In this document: positions 48,255 to 58,285 of the stretch, one piece after another | Numbering within the stretch: position 1 is the stretch's first letter | How the letters are laid out: the number at the start of each line of letters is the position of its first letter | NCBI GenBank assembly: GCA_036362985.1 | Contig: JAYGXS010000003.1 | Coordinates: 63,204,166-63,268,165 of the forward strand | Direction of reading: 5' to 3' | DNA: 64,000 nt | Origin: Ligula intestinalis | Taxonomy: Eukaryota; Platyhelminthes; Cestoda; Diphyllobothriidea; Diphyllobothriidae | Translations under genes and position numbers: made by a program | The notes under the pieces: generated by a model | Database searches by the model: none | Told to the model about the DNA's origin: nothing | What the model saw: the letters and a program-made list of their open reading frames with translations, nothing else

Positions 48255-48828
48255 GGCAAAAGTAGCTTGTGCAGGCCCACTCATATACCCCTAGTCCTAG
48301 CATTTTGTCCTGCAAAAACGGTGGTTATAAAGTTTTGGGGCTGAGTAAATAGGATAGGCAGAGCAGGAAATTTTTAGAAGGAAGTTTAAACTGAAAAAAA
48401 TGTACTCGAAGTTGCTTCTCGCGGCCGCTGGGAGTAAGTTATTCCGCATGTACAGTGAATTTGTGCGCGGTGCTTCACGCAGCGGACTATACTAATCTAA
48501 CTCCAGAACGGTAATTTGGACCTCAGGTAAGTTGCAGTAGACAACCTCCTAACCATAATTTCACTTTTTTGGGAAATTCAAAAAACCTGCAATTTGATAA
48601 TCGTTTTTTTCCGCAACACGTGCAACGATAGTACAGATTGGGAAAATCTACAGGTATAAATCAAAAACACCTCTAAATACAGTAAAATAAAAATTAATTT
48701 AGCACTTATTAAAGTATATTCAACTGTGTGTTCTAATTCCCCACTCATAAAACCCTTTAACCACCTTTTCGTAGGAAAACATGCAGGGAGTAGGGATAAA
48801 TGAGTGGGCTTATATAAGCTTCTGTTGC
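48255..48828 (+). mobile_element. Long-TIR non-autonomous element, copy C
   Basis: Left end GGCAAAAGTAGCTTGTGCAG and CCCACTCATATACCCCTAGT; right end TGAGTGGGCTTATATAAGCT. Arms of about 100 bp, with GTGGTTATAAAGTTTTGGGG on the left and CATAAAACCCTTTAACCACC on the right. The centre has GCGGCCGCTGGGAGTAAGTT and a GCGGTGCTTCACGC hairpin, as in copies A and B. No coding capacity. Confidence 0.75.
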
Positions 48829-50090
48829 TTACATACGGTCATTCAAATGAAACACATGGTTTCATTCAAGTTAGCGATATTAACGCATCAAATTACATGC
48901 AAACTGTAGGAGCTTTTAGGCCACCTTTTATTGGCTCTGACCCCTGTATTCTGTGATAGAAGCAATCTAGTTAAGTCTACAATACGACTTTCCTCGTGTG
49001 AGGCACTGAGTAGAGGCTGAAATTGGCTGAGCAAGACGTTAAATGAGGACAAATAATCAACGACGAGTACTGTAACCAGCCTAACAACGGACAACAGCAA
49101 ACTGATGGACGTGACCGCGTTTCACAACATCGCAGTCGTCTGCCATAGCAGACTTTTGGCTGCCTTGTTACTTTCTATGTTTTATCAGCTACAAAGTTTT
49201 TTTGCACCTTATACTCCAAATTGTTTAAGTTGGGAAGAGGTACAAGGATTCTTCCGCAAAAAAAACACTAGGCAGTTTTGAACAAACCAGGTTACTGCCT
49301 AAGGCCTATTTGCTTTTGGAACGTGTGAAATCTGACGTGGCTGCGTACGTAAAGTTGTTCTCGGTCGGCAAAACCTGTCTGCTGTCTGCTCTCATAGTTC
49401 CGAATATCCTATCCCCCGGATGTTTAATATATCAAATTGGTCACTGTTCATAATGCATAGAAACAGCAATCCGCCCCCATGTGATAAAGTTATCGGTACT
49501 TGCTGCAGTACCTCCAGATGTAAGGGCTAAATACGGGTAAGCCGCTGCAATGTGGGCCGCTGCAGGAAGTTGCAAAAGCATTTTCCGTACTAATAAAAGA
49601 AATCAACGCGGTCAGCACATCAATTTACTTTCCAAGTTTGCATGTTTGACTTTGAAGCCTTGCTCAAACAAAATAAAGCGTCTTATAAAGAACAGTGGTA
49701 CAGAGACAACCTCTCAGGAGCGCCGTGGATGAATTTTGTTCTGGACGACTTTACAGTCTGTAACCCACGTACAACCTGCATTTCGAGAGCAATCTTAAAT
49801 TATGCGTGTCACGTTCTTTCGTGGGATGAAACGATTTTATAATACCCAATCGAAATTATGTGACCACTATCGGACAAGAAGTTTTCATCAAGACCTTTAT
49901 CGGCTTCAAGCACCAAACGAATTCATGCTCCCAGCATCGTAAATGCATTTGCAAAAGACAACCTTTCTGAATGACGAGTGATGTGTATAGGTGCCTGGTT
50001 GCGAGAGTGAAGCTACACGCCTCTCCTTAAACGCATAAGGAAGGATATGTGAGGTTAAAACTGTTACTTGAAGCCCTAGTGGAAAAATTA
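48829..50090. other. No recognisable gene
   Basis: AT-rich, no supported frame; 49550-49842 are chance frames. Confidence 0.4.
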
Positions 50091-50345
50091 GTTTAAGTAG
50101 TGGACCTCATATACCCCTAGCCCCAGCATTCTGTCTTACGCGAACGGTGGCAGTAGACATTTTGTGGGTGGAGGACCCAGGATAGACAACGAAAGCTAGT
50201 TGCAAAAGTAATTCTATAGTGACAAACCACATTCGTTTTGTGGATTTAATCAGTGTGGCCTCAACGACGCGATACAGATTCAGGTTGGAATATTATAACG
50301 CTGGAATAAACTTCAATACCTATGATATGCATTATAGCTATTAAT
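50091..50345 (+). mobile_element. Relative of long-TIR element, uninterrupted form
   Basis: CTCATATACCCCTAGCCCCA, GCATTCTGTCTTACG, then GTTGCAAAAGTAATTCTATA, GTGACAAACCACATTCG and TTTAATCAGTGTGGCC. It aligns with both sides of the inserted block at 43230-43680. Confidence 0.55.
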
Positions 50346-50580
50346 CCTAATGGTTCCTGACCTCTCACAACGTTAATCCTGACTGTTTATTCAATAACTC
50401 TTGATTATTACATACTGTTTTTTGCTTCATTTTTTCACCTACGTGTTTTAATCCATTGCTATGTAGAGACCGCGGTAAACAAATTCAACTAAAATGTATC
50501 ACTTTAGATTTGCTGCTACAAACATTCTTCACTGTCTAGCTTTTTTCCCTCACACGAAACTCCGATTATCAACGGTCCTT

Positions 50581-50592
50581 ACGACAGAATGT
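50581..50592 (+). repeat. Target-site duplication, left
   Basis: ACGACAGAATGT, identical to 54097-54108; the flanking bases on both sides differ. Confidence 0.85.
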
Positions 50593-50705
50593 GCGAACCG
50601 CAGCAGACGCGTCTATGAATCGCGTTCCCACCCGCCCTCCCGGCGGCCAAGGTCTGCTACACCCATCTCCCTACGTTGGATCAACTCTCCCAATCCGTGT
50701 TTTTG

Positions 50706-50975
50706 ATGACGGAACAGCCCCTCCCGGCCACGCTGCTCCGACTCCTCCTCTTCGCCGCCGCCGGAATTGAGGCCAACCCTGGACCTCTCTGGTACTGCTC
50801 GTTCTGCCGAGTCCGCCTGGGCCACCGCGACTGGTCTGTACGTTACGGCTCCTGTAATGGTTGGTGCCATCTCCGCTGCAGTGGCCTCGACACGGCCACT
50901 GGTCGCCCGCCTTTGCGTGTCCCAGCTGTCCCGTGCTCCCACCGATCTCCATGCCTCCAGCCCGTCCTGTCCTGA
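50706..50975 (+). pseudogene. Retrotransposon N-terminus: 2A-like motif and PHD-like finger
   Basis: From the ATG at 50706 the product begins with a leucine-rich segment (PATLLRLLLFAAA), then GIEANPGP at 50763-50786. The 2A consensus is D-V/I-E-x-N-P-G-P, so only the first Asp differs. 2A-like oligopeptides cause ribosome skipping and are known from APE-type non-LTR elements. Next comes a Cys/His finger (WYCSFCRVRLG...GSCNGWCHLRCSGL), PHD-like. One expected Cys, two residues before GSC, reads Tyr (VRYGSC), so the finger is probably damaged. TGA at 50973 ends the frame; the same frame continues into the endonuclease. Confidence 0.75.
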
Positions 50976-51866
50976 ACCCAAATCCTTGCCTCACCTTCTG
51001 GTCTTAATATCTTACAATTCAACGCCAACAGCCTCCTTGGGAAGCTTGACCAGCTCCTGGCCTTCATGCGTTCGCACAGCATAGCTGTGGTGGCTATCCA
51101 AGAGACATAGTGGTCTAACTCCACTAAGGTCCCTTCCTGTGCCGATTACACGATTGTCCGTCGTGACCGCGGCCACAACAAAGGCGGAGGTTCGGCCTTC
51201 CTGGTGGAAAAATCCATTGCCCATCACCAGCTACCCCTGCTTGGAGCCGATCCCACGGAAGTACTGGCGATTTCCCTTAACATTGGCCCGGCGCGGCTAA
51301 ACACCGTGAACATGTACATTCCTCCAACTTCCAGTTGTCCTCCCGGTTTCACCGCCTCTATCGCTCCCTACTTACTTTCTGGAGTCAGTTTGGTGCTGGG
51401 TGACTTCAACGCCCACCATGACCTGTGGTGCTCTAACTTGGCAGCCGGCCCCCGAGGAGAAGCTCTGGCAGATGAAAGAGAACACGCCCCCTTTGCCGTT
51501 CTCAACGAGAACAGCCAAACGCGGCTCCAGACCAACGGTGCCTCCAGCTCGCCTGATGTTTCCCTTGTCAGTCTCAGTCTGGTAGCCTCCACCATGTGGA
51601 ACACGGAAATCAGCCTGGGTAGCGACCACCTCCCCATTGTGCTCGAATTGGCCACCGCCGCCGAGCGTATCAAGGCCCCCAACCGTCACTTCATTAATTT
51701 CAAGCAAGCCAATTGGGCAGCGTTCACGACCGAATGCGAAGCCGAGATCGACGGCCTACCGCCTCCCACCTGTGTCCACACGGCGGAGCGAGCCCTTCGT
51801 CGACTACTCCTGGCAGCAGCAAGTCACCACATCCCTAACGGCCGCATTCCCCTACTCCGTCCTTAA
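50976..51866 (+). pseudogene. Retrotransposon APE endonuclease
   Basis: Same frame as the preceding part. Landmarks: LNILQFNANSLLGKLDQL (from 51003), VVAIQET followed by TAG at 51108-51110 where the family has a sense codon, GHNKGGGSAFLV, LNTVNMYIPP, GDFNAHHDLW (about 51399-51428) and LGSDHLPIVLELA (about 51615-51655). All endonuclease motifs are present with normal spacing, so only the stop codon breaks it. A further TAA at 51864-51866 separates it from the RT. Confidence 0.85.
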
Positions 51867-53453
51867 TATCCACCCGAAGCCTCCCGCCTGGAACGAGAGA
51901 GAGACGAAATACGAGCGCATGATGCCAGTGACCCGCACGTTGGCGAACTGAATGGCTTGATCACTAAGACTATCAACGATGGCAAACGCCAACGCTGGCA
52001 TGAACTAGTTTCAGATTGTAATTTCAGTGGCAACTCAGCTGCCACTTGGAAGCTTTTACGCAACCTGACCAAACCCCGGGCTGATACATCTAACCAGTTT
52101 ATTAGCTTCGAGGATGGCATGTTCATTTCCAACAACGGTAAGATCGCCGCGAAGATGAACAAGCTGTTCTCGCCCCGCTTGGCGCCCAGTCCCAAAAGCC
52201 AGCGCTTCCTTCTGCGTCTTCTCCATAAAGCCCCGCCCCCAGACATTTCCTTTTCGGCTGATGCCATTCTCACCGCCGTCAAGAAAATGAGAGTTTCGAA
52301 AGCCTTAGGACCAGATGATCTGGCGCCTATCCATGTGCGCCACATCGGCCCGAAGGTGGCTGCCTACCTTGCCACTCTCTTCAACCTTTCATTGGGAACT
52401 TTAGTCATCCCCGATTGCTGGCGCCAGTCGATCATTATCCCCCTGGTCAAAGCTGGTAAGGACCCCAGCCTAGTGACCTCTTATCGTCCAATTGCCCTCC
52501 TCAGTCCATTGGCGAAGATCCTGGAACGGCTCATCCACCCAATTCTGAGGTCTGCGGCGGGACTATCTTGCCACCAACATGGTTTCCGATCGTGTCGTGG
52601 GACTACAACGGCGCTCTTCGAGCTCAGTGACGCTATCCTCGAGGGCTACAATCAACAGAAGCCCGCTTCACGGACCGTGGCAGTCTCAACTGACCTGTCA
52701 CGAGCCTTTGACTGCGTCCGCCACGATCAGCTCCTGCAGGACTTGGTCTCGCTGAACGTCCCGACTGGCCTGTTCCGATGGTTGGCGGCTTACATCCGTG
52801 GCCGTCACGATCGTGTCCTTTTCCGGGGCGCTCTCTCTACGCCCCGTAAGCAGACCTGTAGCGCCCCTCAAGGCTCTGTGCTCATCCCGACACTATTTAA
52901 CATCTACATGCGAGAGCTCCCACTTCCCCGGGCACCTGTGCAAGTGGTATCCTACGCGGACAATGTTACGTTCTTTTGCCGGCACCATGACATTGATCAG
53001 GCTGCACAGTTCCTCGCGGAGTTCATGCTTGTTGTCGAAAACTTCCTCACCCGGCGCGGAATGACGATCTTGGCAGCCAAGTCATCCATAACCGTTTTCA
53101 CACTTGATCTGGAGGAGTTTAATCGTCACCCGATCATCACCGTCAATGGGGCGTCCTTACCGCTCGTCCGCAAGCCCAAACTTCTTGGCATGCGTTTTGA
53201 TCCACTTTTCACGTTCGCAGACCATGCCAGGAAGACCGCAAGCAAATTAAGCCACTGCACCAAGGTCCTCAAGGCTCTAGCAGGCACATCCTGGGGCTGC
53301 GCGAAAGAGACTGTCGACTGCTTCCAAGGAGCTGGCCAAGCCGCACCTCACTTATGCGGCATCAATCTGGTCTCCTACGATGAACTCTTCCAGCCTCGGC
53401 CGCCTCCAGTCAGCACAGAACGCTGCCCTCCGCACGATCACGGGTTGCTATAA
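51867..53453 (+). pseudogene. Retrotransposon reverse transcriptase
   Basis: Same frame again. RT blocks in order: KALGPDDLAPIHV, WRQSIIIPLVKAGK, TSYRPIALLSPLAKILERL, HGFRSCRGT, AVSTDLSRAFDCVRHDQL (first catalytic Asp present), TCSAPQGSVLIPTLFNIYMR, then YADN at 52953-52964. The active site should be YADD; the second Asp codon reads AAT, which would remove a metal ligand. The thumb region follows (KLLGMRFDPLFTFADHA, LKALAGTSWGC). A frameshift near 53315 throws the frame out, and residues to 53453 are out-of-frame nonsense. Confidence 0.9.
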
Positions 53454-54069
53454 AATGTCGCCTATAGATTCTCTTCATGCGGAGGCTTCTGTTCTACCGA
53501 TCGCCCATCACAACACTCTCCTTAGCCAGCAGTTCTGGTGGAGTTGTTCGCAACCCGGCCATCCCAATCATCACCATTGCACCGTTCCCGAGCCCTGCCG
53601 CAACGTCCGGCCGTCTACTCGAGCACTCCACAAGGAAGCTGTTGCCTCGTCTCTCGCGGATCTACCTGTTGATAGCTCTGCCATCAAGACAGGCTTCCAG
53701 CGTCTCCACCAGAGAGTTGTTGTCGAGACAAAACGCGGTTACCGTCCCCCGGTCCTTTTGGGTGGCTATCCACCTCCAATTGCGGCCTCGGAACGACATC
53801 TCCCGAGGGTCACTCGCTGTACCCTGGCCCAGCTACGCAGTGGCTACTGCATGCTCCTTTGCCAGTACCAACACCGGCTTGACCCGTCCATACCCGACTG
53901 CTGTCCCGACTGCGGCGTCTCGCCGCATGACTGCCGTCATCTGATCGCCTGCAGTTCTCGGCCAAGTACCCACCTCACTCCTGCGGACCTGTGGCTCAAG
54001 CTGGTCGAGGTCGCGGGTTTTTTCCGTCTCCCAACTACTCCCAGTTTGGATTCCGGCGGGAAATCTTGA
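53320..54069 (+). pseudogene. Retrotransposon C-terminal region with Cys/His motif
   Basis: After the frameshift the coding signal continues: KELAKPHLTYAASIWSPT, LGRLQSAQNAALRTITGCYK, LHAEASVLPIAHHNTLLSQQ, LAQLRSGYCMLLCQYQHRLD, and CCPDCGVSPHDCRHLIAC (about 53900-53954), a CxxC...H...C motif common at the C-terminus of this group. It stops with TGA at 54067-54069, about 27 bp before the element's end. Confidence 0.85.
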
Positions 54070-54096
54070 TCCAACTATGGGCTACGACACACACAC

Positions 54097-54108
54097 ACGA
54101 CAGAATGT
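54097..54108 (+). repeat. Target-site duplication, right
   Basis: ACGACAGAATGT, identical to 50581-50592. It directly follows the element's AC repeat. Confidence 0.85.
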
Positions 54109-55002
54109 CGGAGTCTGGGATATATAAAATCCACTATTCAAACTATGTTTGCCACCTTAACCTATAAAGTCGAAAGGATTCGAGATAAGCAGACTATGAA
54201 AGGCAAATGCACCCCCGTAATTTAATTTTTGTTTCCTACATAGACCCATATGAGTGAAATTTTGTCAGTTCCCGCTCCGTTTACTATTTTATTTATTAGC
54301 TGGACAAATGGGGAACCTTTAGCAAAGCTGACGCCCCATTTAAATAATCTATATCGGACAGACAGAGGTAAACCAGCGTGAAGTACTCAACAGCCCAGCA
54401 TTAACCTATTTTTGCGTACTTTGTTTAAGAAAATGGAGGGATAAGTATTCTTCTTTATGTTACTTAAGTATGCTTTTTATAAGACGAAGAGATCATTAGG
54501 CAAAGGCTGTCGTTATGCTTTCCAACCCTCTCTATCTGTCTCATTCGTTAAAGTAGAGCATGTACCTCCTTTAGTAAGATGGAGAACAGGAACCGCCCGT
54601 TCGAAAGTGAGTTAGCTCAAGGAATCATCCACAAATAAATTGTCTCAATAAGACGATTAGCAAAAAAATAATAATTGCAGAGTTTTGATTGTAAAATGCA
54701 CACATATTTGTAGCAGAAACTGTGATGAGTACAATAGCTGCGAGCTTGGTTAATCGAGACATTGTTTTAGATAACAAGTTGGTGCTCGAAACCAGAAAGC
54801 AGAAAGGCTGTTGGGAATTCATCAGAAGGATATACATAAGGGTTGCTGGCCTTGGCCTCAAAAGTGAACGCAAGTGAAGTCTCTAAAAGTCAAAAACTCG
54901 GATTGGAATTAGCTGACATATAGAGAGGCAAACAATTGGTCTCTGATTGAGTATCTGGGTGCCTGTTCAATATACATATTCGTTAGTTTTCAGAAACGAT
55001 GT
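54109..55002. other. Gap between retrotransposon and zinc-finger gene
   Basis: AT-rich, no frame supported. It would include the 3' UTR of the minus-strand zinc-finger gene. AATAAA-type signals on the minus strand exist near 54288-54298, but which is used is unknown. Confidence 0.4.
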
Positions 55003-55663
55003 TCACTCAGTGTCCATTTGGGTCTCACTCCTCACGGGCGATGAAGAAGCGTCTAGGGCGTCGGTATTAAAAGAGAGCCAATAGCCACCACGGGCGTCTG
55101 TGTGGCCTTGAACTGAGTGATTTTCCGGTCCGCTCTTCAATGAAACGCTAGCCGGAATACGGCCTTCTTGTGCAGCGCGCATATGGAATGCCGTTGGCGC
55201 AGATATTGTGACAGAGGAAGATGAAGAGGATGACGAGGAGGAGGACGCAGTAGGTTTCGTGGGGGTCTGGGAACAGTCAGCGACGGTGTGGTCTTCACAA
55301 GAGTTCTCGCCCGAACTCCTGTTCCGGAGGTCACCCGGGCTGTGCTCGTGGTGGTCTTCGGCAAAGTGCAGCGCGAACGCGCACGCATCGGACAGACACT
55401 GACCGCAAAGCGAACAGACAAAACTGTCCTGTTCGGAACCGGGTCCGTGGAGTGAATTGTGCGTCTTCCAGAGGGCTCGCTCGCGGAAAAATAGTCCACA
55501 GGCTTCGCATTCGAAAATATGCCCTAGTCTAGTCAATGAATCTAGAAGATCTTCTGTGGCAGAAAACAGTCCGGGAGTGCCCGCAGCGTCCGCCGACTTT
55601 GGTCGATGTGGTGAAGACGGAAGGAGGGATCGAGGAAATGAAGCGGCGCTTTCGTATCTTGGT
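55003..55663 (-). CDS. Zinc-finger protein gene, last exon (C-terminal finger pair)
   Basis: Acceptor: pyrimidine-rich ...cctcttctgcattatag just before 55663; the exon opens with the third base of a codon split 2+1. It encodes about 219 residues to TGA at 55003-55005. Two adjacent C2H2 fingers lie about 60 residues in: FECEACGLFFRERALWKTH then ..LH, and FVCSLCGQCLSDACAFALHF then AEDH. Finger 1 is C-x2-C-x12-H-x3-H and finger 2 C-x2-C-x12-H-x4-H, with a short unusual linker rather than TGEKP. This resembles the C-terminal dimerisation fingers of Ikaros and Hunchback proteins; the resemblance is by pattern only. A poly-Ser tract (11 Ser) and a Thr/Ser-rich tail follow. Likely a nuclear regulator. 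Confidence 0.8.
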
Positions 55664-55781
55664 CTATAATGCAGAAGAGGGGATATTTACTAATGAGGCA
55701 GCTCATTAGGAAGTGTCTAAAAAATTTTTACGGAAAACTTGGAGAATGGGGTTAAGTGAACGCACGGGAATGGTAACCTAC

Positions 55782-55933
55782 TCATTTTTGTGATTTGTAG
55801 ACAGGAAGTGCTGCCATTTTCCAGTTGTATCGTGACCAGAGGATGAGATTTTTGTGGCCTGTTGATCTGCGTCTGCGTTGGACCCTTCCTGCATTTCCTC
55901 GTGTTTTTCCCAGATACGTGAACTAGACAGATC
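55782..55933 (-). CDS. Zinc-finger protein gene, middle exon
   Basis: Short exon of 152 bp: 50 codons plus two bases. The acceptor is strong (minus strand ...gttctttctttatag before 55933), the donor reads ATGA|GTAGGT at 55781. It starts in phase 0, matching the donor of the exon at 57122, and ends in phase 2, matching the acceptor at 55663. The peptide (DLSSSRIWEKHEEMQEGSNA onward, ending STNHKN) is hydrophilic with no domain. The neighbouring frame that contains it in part is a shadow. The phase agreement on both sides is the main support. Confidence 0.7.
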
Positions 55934-56662
55934 CTATAAAGAAAGAACAATTTGAACGTTATTAGGTTTTCTCGGAGGCATTACCAAGAATCCACGTTAT
56001 TAAAACAGGTTATTTGTTCGGAAATACTCGGTTCTAGTACCTAAGAGATGTCAGTGACTAAGTTAAAATTGATTCCGCTGCTATGGAGGCTTCTGTAAAG
56101 TTAAAAACGCATCTACCTCAAGAACATATTCAAGTGGGCTATTTTAATAGTTTTAGTAAATGCAGCTCCAGGCAAAAAAGCCTTTATTCGATCTATAATT
56201 CTCACAATAACCCGATGAAACGTTTTTTACACGTCAAATGCAGTTTCACGGTAAGTCAAGCGCAAAACTGAAGACTGTGGGAAATTATAAATCGCATATT
56301 CCTTTCAATCTAGATTACTCGACACCACTTAGTCGTACTGACAAAGGTAAACAGCGTTTTGGATGGCCAGTCAAATTTGAATGCAATTGTTTTGTTATAA
56401 AGTTCGGCAAGGCACAAGAATAGTCTCCTACCTGTAAAGGAGGGGCTTATGGTTAAATTTGGTGTCAGGGTCAAGTTTAGAACACCGGAATAGGTGCTGC
56501 CCAGACATTTAGCGTAATGCAAACTGTTATATAGCAGACACCTACTCCCGTCTACTATTTACTATTCTAACTTGCGTTCTGTCTTTTGGGGACTCTTCTC
56601 GTTACCTTTATTTCAGATTCGCAAGAAGATGCGGTCATGGGAACAAAATCTTCAGCCTATCA

Positions 56663-56693
56663 TTTCGCACTATTGCTCGAACCCATCATCAGA
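56663..56693 (-). other. Hammerhead-like core motif (H5), intronic
   Basis: Minus strand: CTGATGA, 18 nt, CGAAAT. Downstream GATTTTGTTCCCATGACCGC resembles the H4 and H1 flanks. The helix between the two core parts is poor. It lies in the intron between the zinc-finger exons at 57122 and 55933, on the transcribed strand. Confidence 0.45.
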
Positions 56694-57121
56694 GGCCGTC
56701 GCAGATAAGGGTAGTGAAGGCACAAGGAATGCAGTACTTATAGTACGTACGTAATCACCGCACGACCACGTGGGTACTATAATTAGCAGCTCTCGTGGTC
56801 ACTGCTGGCCATCGAAATGAACAATGTTGTGCTGCCCTCTAGACAGGACCAAACGTATAACGGTGACCGAGACAAAAGTTTCTTCGCACCCATTCATAAC
56901 TTCCTTTATAATTCATCCTCGTGCGTTTCATTTAGAATTGAGCATACAACACTTCATATACATCCATATGTAGGCTCCGATCAGCAGCGTTAACTAATCA
57001 CGGTTCCCTGCTGTTAGTTAGCCTGTTTTTTCTCTCTATGAGAGCATACGGAAAAAGAGCAGGCGGTATCGAACATGCAGCAACGCAAAAATTTGGTCGC
57101 GTGTAAATATCTTCTACTAAC

Positions 57122-57735
57122 CTCCGGTCCTTCCTCTTCCACTGTATAGTGCCCCGCATTCGCCGCATCCCCCTCTTCCCATCCCACAGCTGTTGCTTGT
57201 CGTGACAGTTCACTTTTCTCGGTCCGGGGCACAAACGGCCCGAAGGGGTGTAGGCTGCCTGGCAAACGCTGGGCTGGGAAAGACGCCTTCTCGAAGATGA
57301 GCCGCCTCAGCGTGCCCTCAATCTTCTGACCGAGGAGAGCGGAGTCCCCGTAGCCATTTACTTGAGCTGCCTGTGAGGGCAGAGCTGCGTTTAACAGGGA
57401 GGGAAAGTTGATACGCTGGGTCAGGGTGTTTGGCAGGTGCTGCAGTGGCGACTCCGTCTTGAAGAGATCGAAGATCTCGCCCCGCCCGGCGTTTGGTGTC
57501 TCCGCAAAGGCTGCTGCTGCCGTTATTGCTGCTGACTGTTGTGGGGTTTCCATGTTCGTTGAGGGCGGTCGATGGAGCTGGGGTGGGCCTGGCGCCGACG
57601 CATGTCGAACAGCGGACTCGGAGCTCACTCCCTCGCCCCTGGCCAGAGCTACCTTACAGGTCTGATAGTGCCGTTTCAGTGTACCGTTCTGGGAGAAGGC
57701 TTTGTGACAGAACTTGCATTTGTACGGACGTTCAC
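57122..57735 (-). CDS. Zinc-finger protein gene, internal exon with C2HC finger
   Basis: Acceptor: minus strand ...tttcccctttactacacaag before 57735; the exon begins in phase 1 inside a finger linker (G|GT GAA CGT, giving GERPYKC). Donor GAG|GTTAGT at 57121, phase 0. 204 codons plus two bases. The finger is YKCKFCHKAFSQNGTLKRHY then QTC: C-x2-C-x12-H-x3-C, a C2HC variant in the last position where His is usual. A spacer rich in Ala, Pro and Ser follows. A linker-type start implies at least one more finger, or other sequence, in an upstream exon not found in this window. Spliced to the next two exons it gives about 475 residues without a stop. Confidence 0.8.
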
Positions 57736-58285
57736 CTTGTGTAGTAAAGGGGAAAATATTAAGGGACTCGCGTGAAACCATGATACAAGGGCATGTAGTT
57801 TTAAAACGGATTAAGATCCGTGAAAGCGCCAAAGAAATTCTCCAGACATGGTTTAAATAGCATTTTCTAACGTGTTCAATAAATATTAGATTAGCTCTAC
57901 CGAGTACTGCCATAAAGCTCTGTTTCTGCCAACACAAGCGAATATGCTGCTTCTGTTGGCGACCTTCAATGATCGGAAAAGTCTAGCAGCGATTGATTGG
58001 TGGTTGAGGTAAAATAATTAGCTCGGTTTAAAGGTTTTAGAATGAACTCAAATTACTTCCTGTGTAGTCATAGAAGCCAGAACTGTCCATGCACCCTATC
58101 GCTGACATGTCAAGTCCGTAATTCAATGGCCCGAAATAATAAGCGACACACATTGTGATTGAAGATCTCAGGGCGTATATTTCCTCGAATTCCGAAGAAA
58201 TGAACTGTTTATACAAACCTTCCATCCTCTTTATGCAGAGCCAGTGCAAGCCAGTGTCACGGAACTAGGATATGTGCAAACTATT
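57736..58285. other. Probable intron of the zinc-finger gene
   Basis: AT-rich, directly upstream of the phase-1 acceptor at 57736-57737. No further exon with a matching donor was identified here. Confidence 0.4.

Larger units (their letters stand above)
50593..54096 (+). mobile_element. Full-length APE-type non-LTR retrotransposon
   Basis: A 3504-bp unit bounded by an exact 12-bp duplication. It is markedly GC-rich against AT-rich flanks and ends in an (AC)n tail just before the right duplication. One frame runs from about 50619 to 53453 with in-frame stops at 50973-50975, 51108-51110 and 51864-51866; one frameshift near 53315 leads to the last part, ending at 54069. Domain order: hydrophobic segment and 2A-like motif, PHD-like finger, APE endonuclease, RT, C-terminal Cys/His motif. 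This fits jockey/ingi-like superfamilies; the exact clade is not decided. It is non-functional as it stands. Low decay and an intact duplication suggest a fairly recent insertion. Confidence 0.9.

Noticed and set aside
51368..52345. Minus-strand frames over 100 codons opposite the retrotransposon
   Set aside because: Antisense shadows of a GC-rich coding region.
55717..55950. Minus-strand 77-codon frame overlapping the middle exon
   Set aside because: It is in another frame; only the phase-0 reading from 55933 to 55782 joins both neighbouring exons without a stop.
57408..57775. Plus-strand frames opposite the zinc-finger exon
   Set aside because: Shadows of the minus-strand exon, whose finger motif and splice phases are far stronger evidence.
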